Part shown: piece after piece, positions 24,835-33,060 of the stretch
Layout: each line of letters opens with the position of its first letter
How positions within the stretch are numbered: position 1 is the stretch's first letter
Source of the DNA: Acetobacterium malicum subsp. dehalogenans DSM 11527
GTDB taxonomy: Bacteria > Bacillota > Clostridia > Eubacteriales > Eubacteriaceae
Length of the DNA stretch: 64,000 bases
Assembly: GCF_000472665.1 (NCBI RefSeq)
Contig: NZ_AXAC01000017.1
Span: forward strand, 1-64,000
Direction of reading: 5' to 3'
Notes under the pieces: model-generated
Told to the model about the DNA's origin: nothing
What the model saw: the letters and a program-made list of their open reading frames with translations, nothing else
The model's database searches: none
Program-made: the position numbers and the translations under genes

Positions 24835-25701
24835 CTATGTTGAATAGTCTCTAAATTGTGTTCCTCGTTCCATATGCGCTTTGATTGACGCCGGTCGCTG
24901 CCATTGTCTGGTGAACGCTTTCCATTCCATCGAATACTCGGTTTTAAACGGTTTGAAATCCCGCCTTAGTTGGGCAAAGGGCATGGCTCCCATCCGGTAT
25001 ACTTCCTGGAGCCGATTTTCATTCGCTTCCATATCATCACCAATCAAGACATAGCATTTAATCTTTTCCCGATTAAATCCCCCTTTAATTAGCTTATCAC
25101 AGGCCGTTCTGAAAGCCGGCAGCGACTGATCGGTATCACAGGCCAACCATAATTCATCAATTTTTAGACTTCTGACATTCTCAACGAAATGATCATCGAT
25201 CAAATTTGATTGCAATCCCCCTTTAAACTGGATCCGTCGCTGCGACCGTAACATTTCAAACACTTTTTCTTTATGCTTTTTACTGGTCTGAAGAAAATTA
25301 TTGTCCTGGATAATATTTCCAGGACAAATAGGTAATTCTTTTAAGCGCCCCTCAATCTTTGGTACGATGCACCAGGGACATTGATTATTACATCCCCTGC
25401 TGGTAAAAATAATGTTTGGTTTGAGATATAGTCCCGGCACGAAATCTTCCGCTGCACTTACAAATCCGGGGCCACCAACTTTCACTGGCCGGTCTGTAAA
25501 TGCCTGGTATTGTTCCTGAAGCTTGATGCAATAGTCCTTGTCCCAGGTAAAGGAACAGGAAATATGAATCTCATCAAACGTTGGAAAAAGTGAAAACATG
25601 GGTGCCTGGATGATTCCATCCGGATAATAGGTCAGGGGATCTTCAGGCGTGTAACTGGTTTTCTTTGGGAAAACCCGAAGTATCTGCTTATCCCAGTTCA
25701 T
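24835..25701 (-). CDS. Radical-SAM-like protein
   Basis: A 288-residue protein with SRGCNNQCPWC at about residues 121-131, a CxxxCxxC site that would hold a 4Fe-4S cluster, and a preceding PGLYLKP-type strand. Related proteins occur on phages and mobile elements without known substrates. The gene lies between two parB genes and one base after the zinc-ribbon gene, so the two are surely co-expressed. Reaction unknown. Confidence 0.65.
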   Translation of the reverse strand: MNWDKQILRVFPKKTSYTPEDPLTYYPDGIIQAPMFSLFPTFDEIHISCSFTWDKDYCIKLQEQYQAFTDRPVKVGGPGFVSAAEDFVPGLYLKPNIIFTSRGCNNQCPWCIVPKIEGRLKELPICPGNIIQDNNFLQTSKKHKEKVFEMLRSQRRIQFKGGLQSNLIDDHFVENVRSLKIDELWLACDTDQSLPAFRTACDKLIKGGFNREKIKCYVLIGDDMEANENRLQEVYRMGAMPFAQLRRDFKPFKTEYSMEWKAFTRQWQRPASIKAHMERGTQFRDYST

Positions 25702-25702
25702 T

Positions 25703-26140
25703 TCAATTAATTTGTTGCACTAATTGAATATAGCGCTTATTGATTTCATCATCCGTCATATTCTGCCGATTATAAAAGACTTCTTTCTCAAAAAGTTCGA
25801 GTGGATGAGTGACATGATTTCCATTATTATCAATTGTATAACTGATTCCAAAGCATCCCAGCTCCAGCTCTTCCAGCCATTCTCCTGTAACTTCAGCTTT
25901 TACATCTAGGTCTCTTATCTGTCCACAGTACGGACAACGTAACTGATCGGACGTTTCAGCGAAGTGCTTGCCAACGATAAATTCTTTATCACAACCATAA
26001 CAGACATATTTCACCAAATCGTCTTCATAGTGCTTTTCACCTGATTCTTTTTCCCAAATTAAATTCGCCATCATTTTGTATATGATATAAATACCATAAT
26101 CCTCCTTGTAAAATTCCTCCGAAATTACTTCTTCCACCAA
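25703..26140 (-). CDS. Zinc-ribbon protein
   Basis: A protein of up to 145 residues with two Cys pairs (VCYGC and CPYC, about 25 residues apart) forming a zinc ribbon, followed by an acidic alpha/beta region. The listed start is a GTG in the loop of a 14-bp inverted repeat; an ATG-ATG pair 24 codons later is an alternative and has no clear ribosome site. It is coupled to the radical-SAM gene. Confidence 0.6.
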   Translation of the reverse strand: MVEEVISEEFYKEDYGIYIIYKMMANLIWEKESGEKHYEDDLVKYVCYGCDKEFIVGKHFAETSDQLRCPYCGQIRDLDVKAEVTGEWLEELELGCFGISYTIDNNGNHVTHPLELFEKEVFYNRQNMTDDEINKRYIQLVQQIN

Positions 26141-26156
26141 GCGGAAGAAGTAATTT
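26122..26156. repeat. Perfect 14-bp inverted repeat
   Basis: Arms AAATTACTTCTTCC and GGAAGAAGTAATTT around a seven-base loop, spanning the 3' end of parB and the GTG start of the zinc-ribbon gene. It may be an operator, a parS-like site or an RNA hairpin controlling translation. Confidence 0.8.
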
Positions 26157-27087
26157 AAGGTATGTGCGTCGTGATAGTGACTTGCTTTTCACTATTTTCA
26201 AAATATTTTGATAAGGCTAATTCCAGAATATCAATAATCTCAGCTTCTCCTTTGTTCCCAAAATACTTTTTTAAAAGAATCGTTGGAATTTTGAGTAGTT
26301 TCTTTTTTTCATTATCTTTCTGGCGCAATAACCGTTCCAGCGATTCTTTCGTTAATCCTTCATCCAGGGAAAGTTTTTTTATTGCCTTAGCTTTTGAATC
26401 TGTGATTCTAATGCCATCATTAATCAAATCCCAAATCAGTTCCTGATCAGCTTCCTCAAGATAACTTAATTCGACTGAGGACTTGATCGATAGTTTACCT
26501 AAATCCATTAAGTCCCTTAAATCACTAAATAGAAAATCATTTATTCTGACATAATTACATATTTGAGATTTTCCCAAGTGAAATGGTTTTTCCTCATCCT
26601 TCTCACTGTGATGGTCTTCGGTATTTTCTTTTAATAGATCCGTTCTTAGTCCCTGTTTTTTCATTAGTTTATGCCACTCCGTGATAATTCTGGCCCGATC
26701 AGATAATTTGAAGTCTTCAATATTACGCTGCATCAGATTCGTTTCTATTACAATTAGTTTAGATTCATCTTCCGAGATGTTCTCCATAATCCTGGCATGG
26801 ATCTTTCCGATTCCCAGGCGCTTACAAGCATTGACCCGGTTGTGTCCAGCCAATATTTCAAACATCCCAGTTTCAGTGGGGTGATCTCTAATAATAATAG
26901 GTGTCAGAAGCCCTCTTAACTCTATACTTTTCATCAGTTCTAACATATCCACTTCCGAATAAGGTGCAAAAATATGATCACCAAATCCAATCAAACGATC
27001 TGTTTCAATCATGACCAGACAGCTATCCTCGTCGTCATCAAGATTAAACATACTATCGTAATTTTTTTGATTCTCCACTACTTTCAC
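26155..27087 (-). CDS. parB: ParB-like partition protein, copy 1
   Basis: A 310-residue ParB/RepB/Spo0J-family protein. GHNRVNACKRLG and ETNLMQRNI mark the N-terminal CTP-binding-type domain; an HTH region follows around GKSQICNYVRI, then a C-terminal helical part. It sits eight bases after parA as in a normal parAB unit, so it is the likely centromere-binding partner. Confidence 0.85.
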   Translation of the reverse strand: MKVVENQKNYDSMFNLDDDEDSCLVMIETDRLIGFGDHIFAPYSEVDMLELMKSIELRGLLTPIIIRDHPTETGMFEILAGHNRVNACKRLGIGKIHARIMENISEDESKLIVIETNLMQRNIEDFKLSDRARIITEWHKLMKKQGLRTDLLKENTEDHHSEKDEEKPFHLGKSQICNYVRINDFLFSDLRDLMDLGKLSIKSSVELSYLEEADQELIWDLINDGIRITDSKAKAIKKLSLDEGLTKESLERLLRQKDNEKKKLLKIPTILLKKYFGNKGEAEIIDILELALSKYFENSEKQVTITTHIP

Positions 27088-27095
27088 CTGCTTTG

Positions 27096-27917
27096 TTAAT
27101 TTTCAACTAATTCTTTTGCTAAACTCTCATAAGATTCAACCGCTTTGATAATGCTTTCCTTTTCTCTTTTGATTGTAAATTTATCGTGCAATTCTCTGAC
27201 ACTAAGAGATAACTTCCCAGCATCAGCTACTTTGGATAATGATGGTATTTTAGAATCATATACGTGGATCCGTTCACCAAACACATCCATAATAATATTT
27301 TCCATCTCTTTGGTTGATTTTAGTTTTGGCGTATACTTTGTAATCAAAATTCCGCCAATCACCAATTTCCGATTGATGTGTTTTTTCTTAACTGTTTTAA
27401 TCGTATTAAATAATGCTTCGATCCCTTTAACTGCCCAAAACTCTGGAGCAACGGGTATCACAACCAGATCTGCTGCTGCCAAGGCATTGATCGGAAGCAT
27501 AAGCAGTGATGGCATACAGTCAATAAGCACATAATCATAGTCGGTTTTATACTCATCAAGAATTCCTTTGAGCACAAACTCTCTCATGGTTGCGTTCACC
27601 AGCTGAATTTCCACATTCGATAACTCAATATTCGAAGGGAGAAGATCAACCAATTCTTTATGCAAGATGACTTCTTCTTTAGCAGGAAGTTCTTCATCAT
27701 AAATTGATTTTGTCATCAATGTCGATATGGTCATTCTCAGTTCATCCGGTCTTTGCACCCCCGATTGCATAGTCAAGTTACCCTGGGAGTCCAGATCAAC
27801 AAGCAACACCTTTTTCCCTAATTTACCTAATTCCCATCCCAGGTTATAGGTCGAAGTAGTTTTTCCGACACCGCCTTTTTGATTAACAATTGCAATTGTC
27901 GTACATTTCTTTTCCAT
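27096..27917 (-). CDS. parA: ParA partition ATPase
   Basis: A protein of about 273 residues with the deviant Walker A VNQKGGVGKTTS at the N-terminus and LLVDLDSQGN, DYVLIDCMPS and later ParA motifs. It would segregate the replicated element together with ParB. GGAGG seven bases before ATG 27915-27917 sets the start; the longer frame crosses a terminator-like hairpin. Confidence 0.9.
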   Translation of the reverse strand: MEKKCTTIAIVNQKGGVGKTTSTYNLGWELGKLGKKVLLVDLDSQGNLTMQSGVQRPDELRMTISTLMTKSIYDEELPAKEEVILHKELVDLLPSNIELSNVEIQLVNATMREFVLKGILDEYKTDYDYVLIDCMPSLLMLPINALAAADLVVIPVAPEFWAVKGIEALFNTIKTVKKKHINRKLVIGGILITKYTPKLKSTKEMENIIMDVFGERIHVYDSKIPSLSKVADAGKLSLSVRELHDKFTIKREKESIIKAVESYESLAKELVEN

Positions 27918-27937
27918 TAATATCCTCCAAAATTTTA

Positions 27938-27965
27938 TAAAAAAAAGAGACCCTTTCGAATCTCT
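27938..27965 (-). terminator. Weak terminator before parA
   Basis: Five-base stem AGAGA/TCTCT followed by eight T on the minus strand, between the kinase-like gene and parA. A TCCACCGGGTGGA-type palindrome lies beside it at about 27978-27990. Confidence 0.4.
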
Positions 27966-28056
27966 ATTTACTTCGTCCACCGGGTGGAAAAGTTCGTTAT
28001 TAATTTTATGTAAAACACTTTGAGTAAAAGTCTCAGTTTCTTATTCTAGCCAATTG

Positions 28057-29130
28057 CTATTTTGCTCTCTGACGAAAACGATCGGTCAACTGGTTATAGC
28101 CGTTTAGTATAAATTTCACGATATAGTCTGCATTCACCTCTATATTTGTATTAAGTATTGCCAGGCGAATCAGATCTTCATTGAGAACCGGGATATGATA
28201 GCTCTCTGTTATTTCATCAAACAATTCAAGAAAATCGTGAATAAACAGATCATTCTTTCTTTCAATATCTGATGGATAACCTTTACTGATTAGTGCAATA
28301 TTATTATCAAAATTTGGCGCCATACTTAAGAATACTCCAGTTTCAGGATCTCTTAGAAATCCATAATTTTCAGTATGACGATCCATATTAAAACAAATTG
28401 TATCTATAAACAGAATATCCAGGTATTCTCTGGCCATGGCCGCATTCAGTTCCTTAATTCGATTGTAGTTAAATCCATAGTCGACCTCGTCGCCAACAAG
28501 ACTTCTTGCCGGTTCATAGTTCAACTTTGCCCCATTTGTGAAATCCCGGCTCTTAATTCCTTTGTCCCAGGCTTCACAGTATGCCATACTAAATCCCATT
28601 AAGTTTCCTAATTCATGAATAAACAATTCAGAAAATACTTCAAGTTGATTACCCAGCTTATATAACCACCATTGACCATTTTCCAGACGCCAGCACTTTT
28701 CAAACGAACCAATATTTGTCAGTTCCGGTGTACGACTATTTATGATTTCAGGCCGGTTCACCTGATTAAAGCTGTCCGGATCTCCCAACAATGCTAAATT
28801 ATCAAAGTAATTCTGACTAAAGCGAACCTGATTATAATCTAAGCCTGTTTCTTCATCCATTTTGATCCAGTAAGTATCGGTGATCGTTGATCCATTGACT
28901 CGCATGGTAACTTCCGCATCATCAGCACTGGTCAATCTCAAAACCCGTTTTAACAATCGTGAATTAGTCCGGTGCCGATCGATGGCCCGGCTTTCCAGCC
29001 ACTCAACTAAGCTACCATTTCGCTGTAAATATAAAGGCAGAAGACCTGATTCAATGGGAACAAGGTCGTCATTGACGATTTGGGCAATTTTTTTATCTCG
29101 ACTCATTAAATAACCGTTTATTGGCTTCAT
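28057..29130 (-). CDS. HipA/CtkA-like protein kinase
   Basis: A protein of about 357 residues. The catalytic-loop-like NMDRHTENYGF (about residues 252-262) and the metal-binding APNFDNN further on match HipA-type or PI3/4-kinase-like folds. No HipB partner lies next to it. Roles seen in the family are toxin-type phosphorylation of tRNA synthetases or other targets; here the target is unknown. GGTGGAG precedes ATG 29128-29130. It lies between rep and par genes. Confidence 0.6.
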   Translation of the reverse strand: MKPINGYLMSRDKKIAQIVNDDLVPIESGLLPLYLQRNGSLVEWLESRAIDRHRTNSRLLKRVLRLTSADDAEVTMRVNGSTITDTYWIKMDEETGLDYNQVRFSQNYFDNLALLGDPDSFNQVNRPEIINSRTPELTNIGSFEKCWRLENGQWWLYKLGNQLEVFSELFIHELGNLMGFSMAYCEAWDKGIKSRDFTNGAKLNYEPARSLVGDEVDYGFNYNRIKELNAAMAREYLDILFIDTICFNMDRHTENYGFLRDPETGVFLSMAPNFDNNIALISKGYPSDIERKNDLFIHDFLELFDEITESYHIPVLNEDLIRLAILNTNIEVNADYIVKFILNGYNQLTDRFRQRAK

Positions 29131-29289
29131 TCTCCACCTCATTTTGATATTAATACTAAACCTCAACGATAGAAACTATATTATAACATTCTTTCGCGTT
29201 GACCGCTTTAAGTTTTCATTACCACTAGTCAAAATCTGCTCCTCCCATCTTGATCAACTCCTCTATATGCGTCATCTTCATAGGTTCTA

Positions 29290-30222
29290 CTAATCCTTCC
29301 AGTCAGCAATATCAATGGCCACTTGGTTAACCATAAACAGGTTCGTTTCCAGTGATTCATTGTAAAGCATGGTTTGAATGTATGCTTTTGAATTTACAAT
29401 TCGATCCGTGATATTTTTAAATTTATGAATAATATTGTCAATATGAGTTGGCTCCAGACGCATTAGTGCTGCTCTCACTAACTCCTGGCATTTACTGTCG
29501 CCATTGACCACAGTTGCAGGCGCAAAATACATGTCCAATAAGTTCATTTTAATATCATCGATAATTTGATCATTGACTTGTGATTCTCTATTCTCCGAAA
29601 ACACTTTCGTTTCAAAATAGAAATCAATCTTTTCAAATTCCGTCAATCCATCTTTCATGTTTAACTCATTTTTAACCGAGACATAGTTTGACTGACTGAA
29701 TAGAATCTCAGTCTTACTTATATCAGTATTATTTATATTAGTATTATTTAGTCGTTGTTTTGACGGTTCCGGAATCGTTATTTTGACGTGTCCAGAATCG
29801 TTGTTTTGACGGTTCTGTAACAAATCGCACTTATAATGCATCACATCCAACTCTGTGGGAGCTCTATTATTTACCATCATATTCTCAAGAAACTTACCAA
29901 CATAAATCAAATTTGGTTTTTGTAATCCCTGTCGTTTTTCCTCAACGAGACTTTTTTCTTTCAATTCATTGAAGAGTCGGGTGATTTTCTTATCCGCAGC
30001 ACCCATAATTTCCATTATTTCTTTACGGGTGTAGATAATGAATACCCGCCCCAATTCATCAACCCAGTTATTCTTTCTGGATAAACTTACCCGGTCTAAC
30101 AGTACCCCATAAAGCAGCTTGCTTTCTGCAGACAGAGTTTTATACTCCGGATTAGTCATTAATTCTTTAGGTACTCTAATGAATGCAAACTGGTCTGCAT
30201 CATACATCGTAAAATAATTCAT
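29290..30222 (-). CDS. repA: Replication initiator, RepA_N family
   Basis: A protein of about 310 residues whose first 110 residues match the RepA_N winged-helix domain (FIRVPKELMTNPEYK, LSAESKLLYGVLLDRVSLS). Such initiators drive theta replication of plasmids and some conjugative elements. ATG 30220-30222 overlaps the upstream stop as ATGA and has GGAGG before it; the longer frame is spurious. Presence of rep plus par genes implies that the excised form can replicate. Confidence 0.8.
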   Translation of the reverse strand: MNYFTMYDADQFAFIRVPKELMTNPEYKTLSAESKLLYGVLLDRVSLSRKNNWVDELGRVFIIYTRKEIMEIMGAADKKITRLFNELKEKSLVEEKRQGLQKPNLIYVGKFLENMMVNNRAPTELDVMHYKCDLLQNRQNNDSGHVKITIPEPSKQRLNNTNINNTDISKTEILFSQSNYVSVKNELNMKDGLTEFEKIDFYFETKVFSENRESQVNDQIIDDIKMNLLDMYFAPATVVNGDSKCQELVRAALMRLEPTHIDNIIHKFKNITDRIVNSKAYIQTMLYNESLETNLFMVNQVAIDIADWKD

Positions 30223-30503
30223 AGAATCCTCCGCATTTGCGTTATCAGTATCAAAGGATCCTGAACCTGGATTAACCCAGCTTTTGTTAATTCTTTTACG
30301 CATTTTTTCATAAGCGTCAGCGAATATCCAGATTCTTTACCCAACTCGTCTAAGGCCGTTGACTGGCGTTCCATCATCAGTGCAAACAGTAGTTTACTAT
30401 CAGCACTGATCTTCTGATAAGAACCACTGAATAGAAAACGTGGCACTCTAAACGTATTATTATCAATAGCATTTAAATCATACTCAGTCAAATATTCCAT
30501 CAT
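30219..30503 (-). CDS. Short RepA_N-like protein
   Basis: About 94 residues resembling the N-terminal DNA-binding part of RepA (FRVPRFLFS, SADSKLLFALMMERQS). It ends in an ATGA overlap with repA. It may be a decoy, regulator or truncated initiator paralogue. ATG 30501-30503 is preferred, after GGGG; an upstream ATG at 30570-30572 adds an unlike leader. Confidence 0.6.
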   Translation of the reverse strand: MMEYLTEYDLNAIDNNTFRVPRFLFSGSYQKISADSKLLFALMMERQSTALDELGKESGYSLTLMKKCVKELTKAGLIQVQDPLILITQMRRIL

Positions 30504-30592
30504 TTTCCCCTTTCTGTTTAATAAAAATAAAAAATCAATGCACCCTTGGAAAAAGGCAAATTGATTATTCATTTTCTTTGGGTATGACGGAA

Positions 30593-30614
30593 ATCTTTAG
30601 CATATGCTAAAGAT
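30593..30614. promoter_or_regulatory. 22-bp palindrome upstream of rep genes
   Basis: A perfect inverted repeat centred on CATATG, with arms reading ATCTTTAGCAT, located 90 bp upstream of the short RepA-like start, where an operator would be expected. Confidence 0.6.
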
Positions 30615-30647
30615 CTGATGAAAAATTGCTGACAATGAATAAATTCG

Positions 30648-30677
30648 TTGTTTATTTCAGTTGAAATCGGGTATAAT
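30648..30677 (+). promoter_or_regulatory. Strong promoter in the noncoding region
   Basis: TTGTTT and TATAAT separated by 18 bp. No coding frame follows on the + strand. Confidence 0.5.
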
Positions 30678-30680
30678 GAC

Positions 30681-30716
30681 CGGACAGGATTATTAAATCC
30701 TGTCCGGGATTTTTTT
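30681..30716 (+). terminator. Terminator directly at the promoter's start site
   Basis: Ten-base stem CGGACAGGAT/ATCCTGTCCG, six-base loop, then a T-rich run on the + strand. It lies at the expected transcription start, which is odd. Confidence 0.6.
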
Positions 30717-30965
30717 ATTTGATTGCATTTGACATCGCTTCCCCAATCGAGGGCATACCATGAAATTCTCCTGGTTAGGGATGGACAGAACTAAATCCCG
30801 CTACATAAGCCGGCACCATTAAGCGCTGCATAGCCAAATCTCCCCGTGTCATTGCGCTTATTCTCTACCACGAGAATATTTTAGCAAAACAGATGAATCT
30901 ATTCCGTTTCGGCGCTTAGCCTCATCGACCGAAGGGATCTTTGGATCTCCATGATACGTGATATA

Positions 30966-30996
30966 ATATAGAATGAAGTCGCAATTCATTCTATAT
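30966..30996. repeat. 12-bp inverted repeat
   Basis: Perfect arms ATATAGAATGAA/TTCATTCTATAT around a seven-base loop in the noncoding region. Confidence 0.7.
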
Positions 30997-31035
30997 CTTT
31001 GTCAATGATCACCTGATAGTTTTTAACTATCGTAC

Positions 31036-31085
31036 TGGTGGAAAAGCTGGGACTCGAACCCAGATGAATACCGATATTCTTTTCC
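31036..31085 (-). other. 50-nt tRNA-like fold without D and anticodon arms
   Basis: On the minus strand: perfect 7-bp acceptor stem (GGAAAAG/CTTTTCC), a perfect 5-bp T stem with a TTCGAGT loop, an A discriminator and encoded CCA. Between acceptor and T arm there are only 15 bases, able to form a small hairpin. Either a remnant left by tRNA-targeted integration or a minimal tRNA mimic. Confidence 0.55.
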
Positions 31086-31205
31086 ATAAAAAGAATGCGC
31101 AGCATGGAGTCGGTTTATGTATTAATTTCAAAATGAGATCATTCTTTTTAAAAGGTCTTTTTTTATAGATGTCTGTTATTATCGCTGACTACTGTTATTG
31201 CCTTT

Positions 31206-31446
31206 TCAAACGATTGATGAAGTTATAAAAATGATTCCTGATCGACAACTACAATTGATCCCAGTAGCACCACCAATTTCTTTTAATAACAGTTTCACTT
31301 CTTTGCTTGAAATATTGGAAATAAGCGAATTCGCTTCAATACATGTACTTCTCCCGATCTTGTGATTCCGGCCAATGAAGAAACTCAATTTTGGTACATT
31401 TCATCTGATGAATCCCTTCCGATAATTCAAAATAGTTTATCTTCAT
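31206..31446 (-). pseudogene. Possible remnant of a small gene
   Basis: Two short frames overlap in this stretch: a 36-residue frame starting at ATG 31444-31446 (ending at 31336) and a 60-residue frame ending at 31206. Neither has a strong ribosome site. They may be a frameshifted remnant. No family recognised. Confidence 0.25.
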
Positions 31447-31463
31447 TTAAATTCTCACTTCAC

Positions 31464-31919
31464 TTATAATTCGATGCCACATTCAACAATTTCTTTTAAT
31501 AACTGAACACATTCCTCTTTGCTTTGAACATCCTTGCCATAGGCTTCCTCTAAGTACTCATCATAAACTTCATTAAAATACTCATCATTCTCCAGCATTT
31601 CAGACATCGACTCTAAATCATAGTCGTAATTGTAAAGAAAATAGTGGAAGAAATAATAAAATTCACTCATTCCATATGCCCGTTCATACCATTGACCCGC
31701 CAGATCACATTCATCACTGCCATTGGAACACCATCCTGTTAGATCCGCAACAAACGATTGAATAAAATCTCCTGGGTTTTTAAAGCCAGCTTTATAAGCT
31801 TTCAGTTTAAGATTGGAATATTGCTCATCTGTAAGCGCGATTGCTATGTCATCACGAATACGATCAGTTTTTACATCATCACTTTGGTCCTGCATAAAAT
31901 CAGCGTAAGTACTACTCAT
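31464..31919 (-). CDS. Unknown acidic element protein
   Basis: A protein of about 151 residues. The segment AGFKNPGDFIQSFVADLTG followed by SNGSDE resembles small hypothetical proteins often found on clostridial integrative elements. The second half is rich in Tyr, Asp and Glu. It belongs to the leftward group that starts with the regulators. Function unknown. Confidence 0.6.
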   Translation of the reverse strand: MSSTYADFMQDQSDDVKTDRIRDDIAIALTDEQYSNLKLKAYKAGFKNPGDFIQSFVADLTGWCSNGSDECDLAGQWYERAYGMSEFYYFFHYFLYNYDYDLESMSEMLENDEYFNEVYDEYLEEAYGKDVQSKEECVQLLKEIVECGIEL

Positions 31920-31936
31920 TTTCACTTCGCCCTTTC

Positions 31937-32206
31937 TTATCTGAATGTATAAGACTGATTAAAAAAATTCCACAGTGCCAGCTTAGGTATTTTTGTGAAG
32001 CGATTTGTTAATTCACCTTTATCTCCACCAATAGCAAACGGACACCTACCTTGGTATGCTGCCGCTTTAAGACACTCAACATCCATTCCTAAAACCTTCG
32101 CAGCATCAGTTGCAGGAACACTATAACTTTTAGGATTTTTATCCATCAACCAAACCAATTCTTCATATTGTTTTTTTACTGATTCTGGGGCGTTATCAAG
32201 GTTCAT
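31937..32206 (-). CDS. Small DNA-binding-like protein (possible excisionase)
   Basis: An 89-residue basic protein with a helix-turn-helix-like segment (ATDAAKVLGMDVECLKAAAYQG). AAGGAGG precedes the ATG. Its place between an XRE regulator and accessory genes, on an element with a tyrosine integrase, suggests an excisionase or activator, but the family is not certain. Confidence 0.5.
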   Translation of the reverse strand: MNLDNAPESVKKQYEELVWLMDKNPKSYSVPATDAAKVLGMDVECLKAAAYQGRCPFAIGGDKGELTNRFTKIPKLALWNFFNQSYTFR

Positions 32207-32229
32207 GAGTTCCCTCCTTAATATTCCTG

Positions 32230-32433
32230 TTAGGAAAGTTCGTTGTCAAAAAAAATATCTTCAATAGTTTTATCAAAAAATTCGGAGATTATTTTTGCTT
32301 CATTTAACGAAAACGGGGTCGATCCCATTTCTTTCTTATAGTAGGCCGAAGCTGTCTTAAGCCCAATTAGATTAGCCATTTCCTTATGTGTCAGATTGTT
32401 TTCGGATCGTATTTTTTTTAAATAGATATTCAT
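32230..32433 (-). CDS. XRE-family regulator (Cro-like)
   Basis: A protein of about 67 residues consisting of one XRE helix-turn-helix (LTHKEMANLIGLKTASAYYKKEMG). It is transcribed away from the 32598 repressor gene, sharing an intergenic region with TTTCCT-type operators, as in a phage cI/cro switch. GAGG lies six bases before ATG 32431-32433. Confidence 0.75.
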   Translation of the reverse strand: MNIYLKKIRSENNLTHKEMANLIGLKTASAYYKKEMGSTPFSLNEAKIISEFFDKTIEDIFFDNELS

Positions 32434-32444
32434 TCCATACCTCA

Positions 32445-32459
32445 TTTCCTATTAGGAAA
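32445..32459. promoter_or_regulatory. Operator of the XRE switch
   Basis: TTTCCTATTAGGAAA, a perfect palindrome with central T. Related sites are TTCCTGTTAGGAA at 32224-32236 and TTTTCCAATTAGGCAA at 32517-32532. Confidence 0.65.
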
Positions 32460-32597
32460 GTATTCACTTGTATTATATTGTCTCACCAGGAAATTGTCAA
32501 TAGATATTATGATATATTTTCCAATTAGGCAATGTTTGGCAATTTACATATTTATAGTGTTAAAATACACGTAGAATTCTAAGTTCGGAGGGGGAAA

Positions 32598-32993
32598 GTG
32601 AACAGAATAAAAGAATTACGAATTGAAAAAGGATGGACACAATCACAGCTTGGAAAAGCGCTTAATGTAAAGGATTCAGCCATTTCAAAGTATGAATCTG
32701 AAAGAATTCCTATAACTGCAGAAACAATTAAAAAAATTTCTGAGTTGTTTAATGTAACCACAGATTATATTTTGTGTTTATCTGACTTTCCTAATGAGTA
32801 TACGAAAATAGTCAATACCACAATTAATTTAACTCAGAACGAGCAAGAATTACTCGAGATTTTCAATAAGGTAACGAACGAACGTGATCAAATAAAACTC
32901 ATTGGCCGGTTTGATGAAATTGTTGAACAAGTGATCGGTGATTTTAAGTCCGGCCATGCCCCATCTACTCGCTCAAAGAAAATCGTTGGTTAG
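32598..32993 (+). CDS. XRE-family repressor (cI-like)
   Basis: A 131-residue protein with an N-terminal XRE domain (WTQSQLGKALNVKDSAISKYESERIP) and a helical C-terminus. GGAGGGGG precedes the GTG start. It is divergent from the Cro-like gene and faces the integrase, the usual arrangement for maintaining the integrated state. Confidence 0.8.
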   Translation: MNRIKELRIEKGWTQSQLGKALNVKDSAISKYESERIPITAETIKKISELFNVTTDYILCLSDFPNEYTKIVNTTINLTQNEQELLEIFNKVTNERDQIKLIGRFDEIVEQVIGDFKSGHAPSTRSKKIVG

Positions 32994-33060
32994 AATAGTA
33001 TGTGATCTCAGATAAAAAAATTAACAACTTCTCACTAAGCAAAAAAAAGGAGGTATATTT

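Larger units (their letters stand above)
30615..31200. other. Noncoding structured region (possible oriV or structured RNA)
   Basis: No convincing protein frame. It holds a strong + strand promoter, a 10-bp hairpin with T run, a 12-bp hairpin (30966-30996), paired TAAGCGC/GCGCTTA segments and a 50-nt tRNA-like fold. The position beside repA suggests an origin of replication, but a structured RNA is also possible. Confidence 0.45.

Noticed and set aside
29167-29289. An 18-codon frame after repA (minus strand)
   Set aside because: Too short and with no support beyond an ATG; could be a remnant, so not listed.
31036-31085. A normal tRNA gene at the tRNA-like fold
   Set aside because: No D arm or anticodon arm can be formed and no alternative 5' acceptor strand exists further upstream.
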